A stretch of 64,000 bases of DNA from Pseudomonas sp. LD120 (lineage in GTDB: Bacteria > Pseudomonadota > Gammaproteobacteria > Pseudomonadales > Pseudomonadaceae): the NCBI RefSeq assembly GCF_009861525.1, contig NZ_WVHL01000002.1:186001-250000 (forward strand), in the 5' to 3' direction. The notes below the pieces were generated by a model. That model was given only the letters and a program-made list of their open reading frames with translations, was not told the DNA's origin and ran no database searches. Positions 1 through 8,870 of the stretch are shown piece after piece. The stretch's first letter is position 1. Each line of letters starts with the position of its first letter. A program made the position numbers and the translations under genes.

Positions 1-2
1 AG

Positions 3-134
3 CATGGGCAGTGGCAGTTGTTGCGGGAGGCTGCTGGGCAGTTGTTGGGTGTGATGGAAGAGGCGCAGTTGCGCCCCTTTCTGGAGGAACTGATGGTGGA
101 TTGTGGACGTGCGGTGCATGGCGTGAAGTCTTGA
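3..134 (+). CDS. 3' end of an unidentified gene (partial)
   Basis: An open frame enters from the left edge and stops at TGA 132-134, leaving 43 C-terminal residues. The tail is Leu/Glu-rich and probably helical. It has no motif I recognise, and its start lies outside the window. It precedes the next gene by about 60 bases on the same strand, so the two could be co-transcribed. Confidence 0.5.
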   Translation, partial: HGQWQLLREAAGQLLGVMEEAQLRPFLEELMVDCGRAVHGVKS

Positions 135-197
135 CCCAAGTGTTGGCCTGAAGCTGTTAACGAATGCGGCAAGCTGTGACTGAGTGGAAAGAAACGG

Positions 198-794
198 ATG
201 TTTGACGAGCTGATATTTACCGCTGAAACGCCTGCAAAAGATGATGCCTATGTCGGTGTCGGGGCCTACCTGCCTACTGATCTGGCTTGGCCCTGTTCGC
301 CTGATGGCGTGCCGCTGACACATCTGATGGCCTTTCCTGGACGTTGGTTTTCAGGAGCCTTGATTGATGGGGAGTATTGGGTTTCGGTTTTTATGCCTTA
401 TCAGCTGGGTGACGTGGCTCACTATCGAAAGCTGCGCGCCATTGACGGTCGTTCGCAAGCAGTTGTCATGGGCTATGTTCGAGCCGGTTCCGAGCGGAAT
501 GAGGCGGCTCAGCCGATTTCAGATCGCGGGACAGTGCGGCTGGGGGTGAACGCCGACGTGGACGATGATGAAAACCTGGCCTCGAAGTTGGATGGCGTGG
601 ACGCCTGGCTACAGTCGCCTGTTTTATCGGGGACAGGGCGCAGAAGGATTTCCATTTATGGGGGCGATCTGGATAGAGCGCTGCCTGAGCACAAAGGCGT
701 GCTTTCGGATGGTATGGGGTATCTGTTTCTGGATGAGGACTTTTCAGAGAGGACAGGCGCGGGGATTGGTCGGTTCTTTTTACAGTTGGGGTAG
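198..794 (+). CDS. DUF1963/YwqG-like hypothetical protein
   Basis: The product is 198 residues with no signal peptide or membrane segment. An early WPCSPDGVPLTHLM stretch and a late GYLFLD...GRFFLQLG ending resemble the DUF1963 (YwqG) family, whose members are cytosolic and are sometimes encoded beside polymorphic toxins as presumed immunity proteins. The ATG at 198 follows a purine-rich GGAAAG about six bases upstream. The assignment rests on motif resemblance only. An inverted repeat (798-806 with 842-850, 9-bp arms) lies just downstream, followed by the IS256-type element. Immunity protein is a guess from the family; nothing nearby encodes a toxin. Confidence 0.55.
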   Translation: MFDELIFTAETPAKDDAYVGVGAYLPTDLAWPCSPDGVPLTHLMAFPGRWFSGALIDGEYWVSVFMPYQLGDVAHYRKLRAIDGRSQAVVMGYVRAGSERNEAAQPISDRGTVRLGVNADVDDDENLASKLDGVDAWLQSPVLSGTGRRRISIYGGDLDRALPEHKGVLSDGMGYLFLDEDFSERTGAGIGRFFLQLG

Positions 795-797
795 GGC

Positions 798-850
798 GAT
801 AGGGCGCTCTTGAACTGATGCTCAGAAAGGCAGCATGGAAACGCCCTATC
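798..850. repeat. Inverted repeat downstream of the DUF1963-like gene
   Basis: GATAGGGCG at 798-806 is the exact reverse complement of CGCCCTATC at 842-850. The 35-base spacer is long for an intrinsic terminator and there is no T run, so termination is uncertain. Confidence 0.4.
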
Positions 851-890
851 ACTTGGTCGGAGCTTTGCCTAAGTGTCTGCGGTTCTTGGA

Positions 891-2254
891 GGGACTGTCA
901 GATTTTTTGTGTGCGGGCCGGTAACGGCCTGCCGCTAGGCAGGCCATGCTTTTACCAGGTCGGCCTGATAAATCGATCTCCGTACAAAATCGCAAACTGA
1001 TTCATCGCACTTTTCCAATCATGCGCCGCTGAGCCCCAGTTCGCTGTGATGTTGCGCAGCCCCAGCCAGATCAGTTTGGTCGCCGCATCATCGTTCGGGA
1101 AGTGGCCACGGGTTTTTATGATCTTGCGTAACTGGGCGTTGATGCTCTCGATGGCATTGGTGGTGTAGATCACTTTCCGGATGGCGGGTGGGAAGACAAA
1201 GAACGGAATAACTCGATCCCACGCCCGTCGCCAGGCAGCCACCACCGTTGGATATTGCTTACCCCAGGGCCCGTTTTCAAACTCATCCAGCGCCTGTTCA
1301 GCAGCTTCGGCGTTAACTGCCTGATAGATCGGCTTGAGGGCCTTGGCCAAGGCTCTACGTTTGTCCCAGGCCGCATAGTCGAGGCTATTGCGGATCAGGT
1401 GCACGATGCAGGTCTGCAGCGTTGTGTCCGGGAACACCGCACTGAGCGCCTCTGGCATCCCTTTAAGGCCGTCGGTCACAGCAATCAGCACGTCCTCGAC
1501 GCCACGGGTCTTGAGGTCGTTGAACACCTTCATCCAGAACTTCGCGCCTTCGGTGTTCTCGATCCAGATGCCCAGAATATCGCGGGTGCCATCGGGCAAA
1601 ACGCCCAGCGCCAAGTAGACCGCCTTGTTACGAACCAAGCCTTCTTCGCGGATTTTGACTCGCAGCGCATCAAAGAAAATGACCGGATACATCGGCTCCA
1701 GCGGGCGCTGCTGCCAGGCACCAATCTCTTCCATGACCTCATCGGTCACGGAGCTGATGAAGTCATGTGATACGTCCGTTCCGTACTGCTCGGAAAGAAA
1801 GGCCCGGATCTCCCTAACCGTCATCCCGCGGGCATACATGGCGATGATCTTGTCGTCGAAACCGGTGTAACGGCGCTCGTGCTTGGGAATCAGAATGGGC
1901 GAAAAGCTGCCATCCCGGTCACGAGGAATATCAAGCCGTAGCGGGCCATCACCGGTGAGTACCGTCTTAGCGCTCTTGCCATTGCGCAGGTTGGTTTCAT
2001 CCTCCGGCCGCTGTGCGCCCGGAGGATAGCCCAGGTGATGACCCAGCTCAGCATTCAGGGCTCGCTCAATCAGCGCCTTCTTGAACGCTGCAGAGGCTTC
2101 TTCGATGGCTTCTGCGGTCATCAGCGGAGCAGCGGAAAACTGCTCAAGCAGCTCTTTCGGAACCTTTGGTAACTCTCGAAGCGGTTTCTTTTTGGTTGGC
2201 ATACATGCACCTCTTACTCATGGTATGCCCGAACACAAAATTTCTGACAGTCTC
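891..2254 (-). mobile_element. Complete IS256-family insertion sequence
   Basis: The ends are imperfect inverted repeats: GGGACTGTCAG at 891 on the + strand and GAGACTGTCAG read inward from 2254 on the - strand. Similarity continues into a TTTTGTGT-CGGGC block. The element is flanked by a perfect 8-bp direct repeat, TTCTTGGA, at 883-890 and 2255-2262, the duplication length expected for IS256. The 1364-bp element carries one transposase gene and is apparently intact, so insertion is probably recent. Confidence 0.9.
952..2202 (-). CDS. IS256-family (Mutator-type) transposase
   Basis: This is a 416-residue DDE transposase of the Transposase_mut family, the usual length for IS256. Recognisable blocks include ARGMTVREI in the N-terminal third, FFDALRVKIR and VTDGLKGMPEA around the catalytic aspartates, and the C-terminal YTTNAIESINAQLRK block typical of the family. 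The start at 2202 is the ATG of MPTKKK and leaves about 50 bases to the right inverted repeat. A GC-rich hairpin (926-945, 8-bp stem) follows the stop inside the element. There is no frameshift or internal stop, so the enzyme should be functional. Confidence 0.95.
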   Translation of the reverse strand: MPTKKKPLRELPKVPKELLEQFSAAPLMTAEAIEEASAAFKKALIERALNAELGHHLGYPPGAQRPEDETNLRNGKSAKTVLTGDGPLRLDIPRDRDGSFSPILIPKHERRYTGFDDKIIAMYARGMTVREIRAFLSEQYGTDVSHDFISSVTDEVMEEIGAWQQRPLEPMYPVIFFDALRVKIREEGLVRNKAVYLALGVLPDGTRDILGIWIENTEGAKFWMKVFNDLKTRGVEDVLIAVTDGLKGMPEALSAVFPDTTLQTCIVHLIRNSLDYAAWDKRRALAKALKPIYQAVNAEAAEQALDEFENGPWGKQYPTVVAAWRRAWDRVIPFFVFPPAIRKVIYTTNAIESINAQLRKIIKTRGHFPNDDAATKLIWLGLRNITANWGSAAHDWKSAMNQFAILYGDRFIRPTW

Positions 2255-2373
2255 TTCTTGGAAGCTACCCGTTTGGACTCGCCGGTATCGGCACGTTGCT
2301 CTGGGCGTAAGTTCCAGGAACTGTTGCGAAGGCGGTAATAAGCTGGCGTGTTCTTGGCCTTCGTCCGAACGGT

Positions 2374-2477
2374 TTAGAGTGGCGCCGCCTTTCCCGAAGC
2401 TGCCGATACGAACGCCCTAGGCGCCATCGAAAATCGCTCTGCCAGCGCCATCTTGTGACTGATGGGGCGATCTCCAC
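2374..2477 (-). pseudogene. higA: 3' fragment of higA-type antitoxin gene, cut off by the IS3 element
   Basis: If one copy of the 4-bp repeat CCAC is removed and the bases left of the IS3 element are joined to those right of it, the antitoxin frame continues as LSGDRPISHKMALAERF and runs to TAA at 2376-2374. That is the usual C-terminal end of the HigA helix-turn-helix domain (the family has R-x-I-S-x-x-M-A-x-x-L-A-E-R-F). This fragment has no start of its own. See the 5' fragment at 3719-4096. Confidence 0.75.
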
Positions 2478-2541
2478 TGTAGTGGTCTACTAACTCCGGA
2501 CACCTTTTTAGGCGAAGATGATCGCCACACAGAGGTGTTCA

Positions 2542-3710
<1,169 letters not shown>

Positions 3711-3718
3711 CCACTACA

Positions 3719-4096
3719 CCACTGAGTACCTTGGACACCGCTGTTTTATCGCCAATTTCAGGGAGGTCAGAGCCCGTGAGCCCGAGCGTTTCCATTAGAT
3801 CCTTGATCAACTGCACGGGGGGGCAGGTCGCCTCAAATGCGGCGTTCGATTCGCGAAACTGCTCGGAGTGGCGCTGGTAGGCCAGGATTTCATCCTCGAG
3901 TTCGACAAGAACTTTCTCTTCGACCTTGCTCAGTTCGCGCCCGTCAGTGAGTTCATCGAGCAGGTTGGTCGCACGCTCATAGTCGGCGGGAGTCTTGATG
4001 CCGTGCACAAACTGCACCACGCAGGCGCTCCAGTACCGCGTGCAGTTCGCCAAGCGTTGCGATCACGGTTTGAAGTTCGTTTCGGGCTTGGCTCAT
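3719..4096 (-). pseudogene. higA: 5' portion of higA-type antitoxin gene, interrupted by IS3 and probably frameshifted
   Basis: The - strand frame encodes FVHGIKTPADYERATNLLDEL, then EDEILAYQRH, then a HTH segment LIKDLMETLGLTGSDL...KTAVSKVLSG. This is the pattern of HigA-family antitoxins (COG5499), with the N-terminal ADYE motif and a C-terminal HTH. The frame runs into the IS3 end after SKVLSG, and the missing end is at 2374-2477. Upstream, ATG 4096 (MSQARNELQ) follows the toxin stop TAA 4102-4100 but is in a different frame from FVHGIK. One extra base near 4030 would explain this. The antitoxin is therefore broken by the IS and probably by a frameshift. Confidence 0.75.
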
Positions 4097-4230
4097 CGTT
4101 TACCCCTTGGTTTCTTGCATACCAGGCGTTGGCAAGGTCGTAGTCGGCATGTGTGTAGATGCGTTTGACGTAAAACTTCTGTCAGGTGTAGTTGACGCCG
4201 CCGTAACCTCATATCGGTGCCGAGCCGCGT
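4097..4230 (-). pseudogene. higB: Remnant of a higB-like toxin gene
   Basis: On the - strand upstream of higA the codons read VNYT-stop-QKFYVKRIYTHADYDLANAWYARNQG. This resembles the C-terminal strand and helix of HigB/RelE-fold mRNA interferases (the KFYVKRIYTHADYD region). There is an in-frame TGA inside it, the end is out of frame with TAA 4102-4100, and the N-terminal two thirds are missing because the LysR gene ends at 4209. The toxin is therefore dead. The identification is by motif and by position before higA. Confidence 0.5.
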
Positions 4231-5129
4231 TTACATTCGAGGCTTTCACCTAAGCCACGGATCATCTCCATCAATGCCTTCACCCGCAGCGGCAAATTTC
4301 CGGCCGGGTACACCGCGTGCATCTGTGGGCTCTCACCGCTGCTGGAGGTGAGCTTGTACTCAGGACAAACCCGGAGCAGGCGCCCCGTTTCCACTTCGGG
4401 CTCCGCCATCCAATCCGCCAAGCGGGCGATCCCGACGCCCGCCAGGGCTGCCTGGAATACCGCCAGACCAGAGCTGAAACGAAATTTTGGGTGAACCCGA
4501 AAGCTGATGGCCTGCGTCTCACTGCGAAAATTCCACTCCTTGAGAATCCGCGGCGCCGTATGCAGGATCAGCGAATGCGCCTCCAGTGCCTCGATGGAGT
4601 CGGGCATGCCGTTGCGCTCCAGGTAGTCGGGGCTGGCATACAGATAACGTGAGTAACTCCAGAGCGCAACGCCGATCAAGTCGCTGGATTGGGGAAACGC
4701 GCCGCGAATCGAGAAGTCCAGCTTGCTCTTGGCCGGGTCGATGATCTCATCGGTGAAAATCACATCGATGTTGACCTCTGGATAACGCTCGCAGTATTGC
4801 GCCATCAACCGGGGCAGTACCCCGTGTCCGAGAAACTCGGGGGCGGAAAAGCGGATCCAGCCGGAGGCCAGGCCGCTGAGACCGGCCAGGTCTTCATCCA
4901 CCTCACGTTGCAGGTCGAGCATTTTGTAGGCGTGGGGCAACAGGCATTCACCCGCTTCGGTCAAGCTCACGGCATTGGACGAGCGATTGAACAACTTGAG
5001 CCCCACACTTTCCTCCAGGGCTTGAACGGCACGGGTCAGTGCGCTGGGGGAGCGCCCCAGCGTCCGTGCCGCGGCGACGAAGCTGCGCTTGCGAGCCACG
5101 GTCGCGAAGGCTTCAAGTTCCCCCAACAT
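4209..5129 (-). CDS. LysR-family transcriptional regulator divergent from the oxygenase cassette
   Basis: The product is about 306 residues. The N-terminal winged helix (LGELEAFATVARKRSFVAAARTLGRSPSALTRAVQALE, in two parts) is typical LysR, followed by a substrate-binding domain with the usual IRFSAPEFLGHGVLPRL start. The frame extends to 5309, but the homologous part begins at MLGELEAF, so ATG 5129 is preferred (ATG 5153 is an alternative). It is divergent from the oxygenase gene across about 120 bases, the classic layout for a LysR regulator controlling its neighbour. The likely effector is the substrate or product of that pathway; this is inferred from position only. Confidence 0.88.
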   Translation of the reverse strand: MLGELEAFATVARKRSFVAAARTLGRSPSALTRAVQALEESVGLKLFNRSSNAVSLTEAGECLLPHAYKMLDLQREVDEDLAGLSGLASGWIRFSAPEFLGHGVLPRLMAQYCERYPEVNIDVIFTDEIIDPAKSKLDFSIRGAFPQSSDLIGVALWSYSRYLYASPDYLERNGMPDSIEALEAHSLILHTAPRILKEWNFRSETQAISFRVHPKFRFSSGLAVFQAALAGVGIARLADWMAEPEVETGRLLRVCPEYKLTSSSGESPQMHAVYPAGNLPLRVKALMEMIRGLGESLECKRGSAPI

Positions 5130-5249
5130 ATTCAATGCCACTGTCCACCTCATTGCATTTTTCACAACGCGGCATTGCAACACAAAAAAGGCCCTTCCGT
5201 TAACCTTCCCCTGCAACCCACAAGGATGAGGCAAACAGGAGCGCAGGAC

Positions 5250-6335
5250 GTGTCGAAGCTGGATGAAGTAATTGGGAAAGCCGCAGCTTGTGTTGATGAA
5301 GTCAGTCATGAATGGTTGGAAAAAAAATCACCGACTTCGCCCCGACGGGAGATACCGCAAATTCATCTGTCGCTCGAAGAACAACGCGCGCTTGGGGCCG
5401 GTTTGGCATCACTGGACGTGACCGATAGCGCCTCGGGTATCCGCCACATGCCGGTCCTGGGGCTGTTGCTGGAACGTGCGCTGAGCACCGAGAAAATCCA
5501 GCAGCTCCGCGATTTTCCACAGGCCCGTGAAGTGGCGATGATCGTCAGGGGGTTGCCGCTGGACCCGCCACTGCCCGCCACGCCCTATGACCTGGAGCCG
5601 GGCATCGAGAACGTGTCGACGCTGGCCGGGGCTATCTTGTCCGTGCTGCAAACTCTGCAAACCCGTCCGCTGGCGTACGAGGGTGAAAGCAACGACAGCG
5701 TGTTCCGTCACGTATCGCCCAAGCACAAGCGCGAGACCGAAAAGAGCTCCTATGGCTCGCGCGCGGATCTGGACATGCATGTCGACAACCCGCATCTGCC
5801 TTTGACCTGCGAACCCGTCGCGCAATTGTCGGCTTGTCCGGAGTACCTGTCTCTGACCGGCCTGCGTTGCGAGCCCGACGTGCCGACGCGGATCGTCGCC
5901 ATTGACGAGGTGCTGGCCATTTTGCCGGCCTGCGTCGAAGAAGAATTGTCACGGCCGAACTTTACCGTTCGCCGACCGGCCTCCTTCGGCAAGCAGGGGA
6001 ATGTGCTGGAAAACGTCCCCTTGCTGTACAGAAGCGCGACCGATCGCCTGTATTGCCGCTACAACAAAGCGAGTGTCGAAGCGACCTGCGCCAATGCGCA
6101 GTTTGCCCTCCAACTGTTCGCCGCTGCCGCCAATCATCCCGATGTCGTGCACCACATACTGCTGCAACCAGGGGACATGCTGATCTTCAAGAACCAGCAA
6201 ACCCTGCATGCCCGGGATGGTTTTACACCCCGCTACGACGGCCTTGATCGCTGGATGTTGCGGGTCTTCGGGGTCAATGACCCGGCACGCGTGGTGCCGC
6301 TGGACCCTCATCAACCCTACATAGGAAGAGCCTGA
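5250..6335 (+). CDS. Fe(II)/2-oxoglutarate oxygenase of the AsnO/VioC (clavaminate synthase-like) family
   Basis: The 361-residue product resembles amino-acid beta-hydroxylases such as L-asparagine oxygenase and arginine hydroxylase. The iron triad is visible: His177-x-Asp179 in DMHVDNPHL and distal His320 in QQTLHARDGF. The following TPRYDGLDRWMLRVF matches the family's PRYDGxDRW region with the 2-oxoglutarate-binding Arg. GTG 5250 is chosen because AGGAG lies eight bases upstream; ATG 5226 is possible. The stop is four bases before the permease ATG, so the genes form an operon. The substrate is probably a free amino acid or derivative; which one cannot be told from sequence. Confidence 0.82.
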   Translation: MSKLDEVIGKAAACVDEVSHEWLEKKSPTSPRREIPQIHLSLEEQRALGAGLASLDVTDSASGIRHMPVLGLLLERALSTEKIQQLRDFPQAREVAMIVRGLPLDPPLPATPYDLEPGIENVSTLAGAILSVLQTLQTRPLAYEGESNDSVFRHVSPKHKRETEKSSYGSRADLDMHVDNPHLPLTCEPVAQLSACPEYLSLTGLRCEPDVPTRIVAIDEVLAILPACVEEELSRPNFTVRRPASFGKQGNVLENVPLLYRSATDRLYCRYNKASVEATCANAQFALQLFAAAANHPDVVHHILLQPGDMLIFKNQQTLHARDGFTPRYDGLDRWMLRVFGVNDPARVVPLDPHQPYIGRA

Positions 6336-6339
6336 TTTC

Positions 6340-7098
6340 ATGGTCGATATTGTCATCCTTTGTGTGTTCGCCTTCGCCGCCGGCCTGATCGACGCGGCGG
6401 TGGGCGGCGGTGGACTGATCCAGATTCCCGCGCTATTCAACGTGCTCCCCACCGCTCAACCAGCGGCGCTGCTGGGGACCAATAAGGTCGCGGCCGCCTG
6501 CGGCACCGCATTCGCGGCCCGCTCCTTCGTGCGCAAGGTGGTGATCAACTGGGGGCTTGTGATCCCCGCCGCCTGCGCGGCCTTTGTCATGGCCTTCTTC
6601 GGAGCCGCCACGGTGTCGTTCGTGCCCCAGTCGATGATTCGGCCGGCGGTGCTGGTGTTGATCGTACTGATGGCGATCTACACCTTCTGGAAAAAAGATT
6701 TCGGCGCCCTGCACAAACCCATGCACATCGGTACCAAGGAAAAACTGCTGGCGATTGTCATCGGCGGCGCCATCGGTTTCTACGATGGTCTGTTCGGTCC
6801 CGGCACTGGCAGCTTCCTGATCTTCCTGTTTATCCGCTGCTTCGCCTTCGACTTTCTGCATGCCTCGGCATCGGCCAAGCTGGTGAACATCGCGACCAAC
6901 GTAGCGGCGCTCATGTTCTTCATTCCAACCGGTAACGTGCTCTACCTGATTGCCATCCCCATGGCGGCATTCAACATCCTGGGCGCGCTCACTGGCACCT
7001 GGCTGGCCGTTCATAAAGGCGTGCCCTTTGTCCGGGCGCTGTTCCTGGTGTTGCTGGTGATTCTGATCAGCAAACTCTCCTATGACCTGCTCGTGTAA
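6340..7098 (+). CDS. TauE/SafE-family (DUF81) membrane permease
   Basis: This is a 252-residue polytopic membrane protein of the TauE/SafE (COG0730) family, with about eight hydrophobic segments and two internally related halves. GLIDAAVGGGGLIQIPAL near residue 15 and the later GFYDGLFGPGTGSFLIF are the paired family signatures. Members export sulfite, sulfonates or other small anions. Starting four bases after the oxygenase stop and followed after 16 bases by the deacylase start, it is the middle gene of a three-gene operon. It could export the oxygenase product; that role is inferred from context. Confidence 0.85.
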   Translation: MVDIVILCVFAFAAGLIDAAVGGGGLIQIPALFNVLPTAQPAALLGTNKVAAACGTAFAARSFVRKVVINWGLVIPAACAAFVMAFFGAATVSFVPQSMIRPAVLVLIVLMAIYTFWKKDFGALHKPMHIGTKEKLLAIVIGGAIGFYDGLFGPGTGSFLIFLFIRCFAFDFLHASASAKLVNIATNVAALMFFIPTGNVLYLIAIPMAAFNILGALTGTWLAVHKGVPFVRALFLVLLVILISKLSYDLLV

Positions 7099-7114
7099 AC
7101 CAGAGGAAACCTGC

Positions 7115-7594
7115 ATGCATCCCATGTTCGATCGCCTTGTGGCACTGCTCGATGCCCGCTCAGCCTCCTACCGGGTGTTGATGCACGATGCCGAGGGCCA
7201 GTCGGCGCGCGTCGCCGAAATCCGCGGCACCGAGCCCGGCCAAGGCGCGAAAGCCATGTTGTGCTCCCTCAAGGGGCAAGCCGGGCCCTATGCCCTGGTG
7301 ATACTGCCGGGCGACCAGAAGCTGGACATGAAGAAAGTCGGAGCGGCCCTGGGCGGGAAAAAAGCCGAGCTGGTGAAGGCCGAAACCGCCATGGCGCTGA
7401 CCGGGTGCCGGATCGGCGCCATCCCTCCTTTTGTCTTCGATGAGCGAATTGAATTGATCGTCGATCCGGCCTTGACCACAGGCTACGCAGAAATAGCCTT
7501 CAACGCGGGGCGGCTGGACGCGTCGATGGTGCTCGATACGCAGGATTATCTGGCGATTGCCAGCCCTCGATTGCTGGACATCAGCCAGGCCTGA
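7115..7594 (+). CDS. YbaK/EbsC-family aminoacyl-tRNA deacylase
   Basis: The 159-residue single-domain product is of the YbaK/ProX-like editing family, which hydrolyses wrongly charged aminoacyl-tRNA in trans. The conserved Lys region (GAKAMLCSLKG), the ILPGDQKLDMKKV segment and the TGCRIGAIPPFVF loop are visible. ATG 7115 is supported by AGAGGA seven bases upstream; a longer frame to 7082 would overlap the permease. As the last gene of the oxygenase-permease operon it may clear tRNA misacylated with the modified amino acid made by the oxygenase. This is inference, but an unusual combination. Confidence 0.85.
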   Translation: MHPMFDRLVALLDARSASYRVLMHDAEGQSARVAEIRGTEPGQGAKAMLCSLKGQAGPYALVILPGDQKLDMKKVGAALGGKKAELVKAETAMALTGCRIGAIPPFVFDERIELIVDPALTTGYAEIAFNAGRLDASMVLDTQDYLAIASPRLLDISQA

Positions 7595-7650
7595 GCCGAG
7601 GTTTTCACATGCACCGCAAAAAGCGGCTTTATTGAACCCATGCGCCACCC

Positions 7651-8090
7651 CTTAGGAAACCCCGGAAGCCCGGGCCAGTATTGAACGCGATCTGAAGCTC
7701 AGCGCAGACGCAGTCGTCACGGTCACCGAAACCCACGGGGCTTGTTTACCTATGGCGATTTGCACGTGTGCAGGCCCAGACAAAAACTGGGTCTGCTGAC
7801 AAAGCGCAAGCCAGTGCTGGCCTTCTATCAGGACGGCATCTACCAGCAGGCTGAAGTCATCAGCGCCAGCGATGTGCCCTGTGTCCACCTGCAAAGTGGC
7901 AGAGTCGCAGCCGACACCTTCTCGCTATTCAGTGAACGTTGGACCGCCATGCTGGCGCCAATTGCCGCGGGAGGTGCCTTGGCCCGCGACAAGAAAACCC
8001 AGTTCCTGGGCATGCCAGTGCCGCCAAGCACTGAGCGCTTCACGGCTGCGCAAGGCAATTTCATTCAGGTCACCGATCGTACAAAAACAT
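7651..8090 (+). other. Degenerate sequence with short coding remnants
   Basis: Pieces of plausible protein occur in shifting + frames: SIERDLKLSADAVVTVTE near 7675-7730, then KPVLAFYQDGIYQQAEVISA and SLFSERWTAMLAPIAAGG at about 7805-7980. There is no ribosome site and no single continuous frame with a start. It reads like one or two decayed genes. I do not recognise a family with confidence. Confidence 0.3.
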
Positions 8091-8146
8091 ATCCCCGACC
8101 CCATAAGAAATGCACCGCGCCGCCCAGCAGCGCGGAGCGCAACGCG

Positions 8147-8410
8147 TCAGGCTTGCAGTCGCCAGCCGATGACACCCAACAGGTCGCAACTGTCACGCAG
8201 CAGAATCGCCGCAGTGTTGGATATTTGTTGCGGATCGGTGTCGTCGGCATTCTTCAGCTCGGTGCGGGAGAGGCTTTCCAGCAGTTGAGTCACTGCCAGT
8301 AAACGTGCGGCGCCGTTGGCGTGCAGCACGTCCAAGGGGGCGGTCTTGTCGATAAAGAGGCAGGGAATCAGGCAGTCGATGCCGGTGATGGGGATGTATT
8401 GCTGAGTCAT
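8147..8410 (-). CDS. Small hypothetical protein (87 aa) with a structured leader
   Basis: The 87-residue soluble protein has no recognisable domain. The middle is helical and Leu-rich (HANGAARLLAVTQLLESLSR) and the end reads NTAAILLRDSCDLLGVIG. ATG 8410 has GGAGG five bases upstream, which strongly supports expression. The 5' region (8411-8570) contains a three-way-junction RNA whose wobble pairs fit only this strand. Small proteins of this look are common in Pseudomonas, but I cannot assign a function. Confidence 0.65.
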   Translation of the reverse strand: MTQQYIPITGIDCLIPCLFIDKTAPLDVLHANGAARLLAVTQLLESLSRTELKNADDTDPQQISNTAAILLRDSCDLLGVIGWRLQA

Positions 8411-8465
8411 GGGAACCTCCGCTTGTGGGTAAGGGAGCTGTCCTGTCGTCGCCAGTCGAATAGGT

Positions 8466-8543
8466 GGCAGCTATACGCGGGTTCGCGAGCCGACTCATCC
8501 CACAATAATCGGCAGATCCGAGGATCTCCCGCGTACAGCCGCC
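8466..8543 (-). ncRNA. Predicted three-way-junction leader RNA upstream of the 87-aa gene
   Basis: On the - strand, bases 8543-8528 pair with 8481-8466 as a 16-bp stem containing two G-U wobbles. Inside it are hairpins 8527-8514 (AGATCC/GGATCT) and 8513-8489 (GCCGA/TCGGC), directly stacked. On the + strand the two wobble positions become A-C mismatches, so the - strand RNA is the better structure. It ends 56 bases before the ATG of the 87-aa gene. It could be a cis-regulatory leader or the 3' end of a small RNA. I cannot name a known Rfam family. Confidence 0.6.
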
Positions 8544-8870
8544 ATGAAAGATCGCCGTGAACATAAAGGGTCCTCGGCAAAGCTTGCAAGCGGAAGTGCC
8601 TGTGGGTGAGTTGCCAGGTCGCCAAACCCGGTCGCCATTGGGGCGAGTGGGGACTATGGACCTTGGGTCTTGGGGGGACAAGTCAGACACGTCTGCAAGC
8701 TTTGTAGGATTGCGGAGGGGGACTTGGCGACCTGTGAGCCGGCCAATTTTGCTCGGGGGTTGGGGTACATATCCGTTGCTGCACTCGAGGTCTTGTAGCT
8801 CTCCGTTTGACCCGGCTTTTGCATCTGCGCAAAGATTCGCGTCCCCCTCCCACGGCACAGGCACTGGATC
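8544..8870. other. Intergenic region, upstream leader and inverted repeat
   Basis: About 330 bases without a convincing gene. It holds an inverted repeat pair, CAGGTCGCCAA near 8614 and TTGGCGACCTG near 8724 (11 bp, about 100 bases apart). Promoters for the - strand 87-aa gene and the + strand 265-aa gene must both lie here, but no clear -35/-10 pair stands out. Confidence 0.4.

Noticed and set aside
4689-5225. Long + strand extension upstream of the oxygenase frame
   Set aside because: It is antisense to the LysR gene, has no family similarity, and the oxygenase has a good ribosome site at 5237 before GTG 5250.
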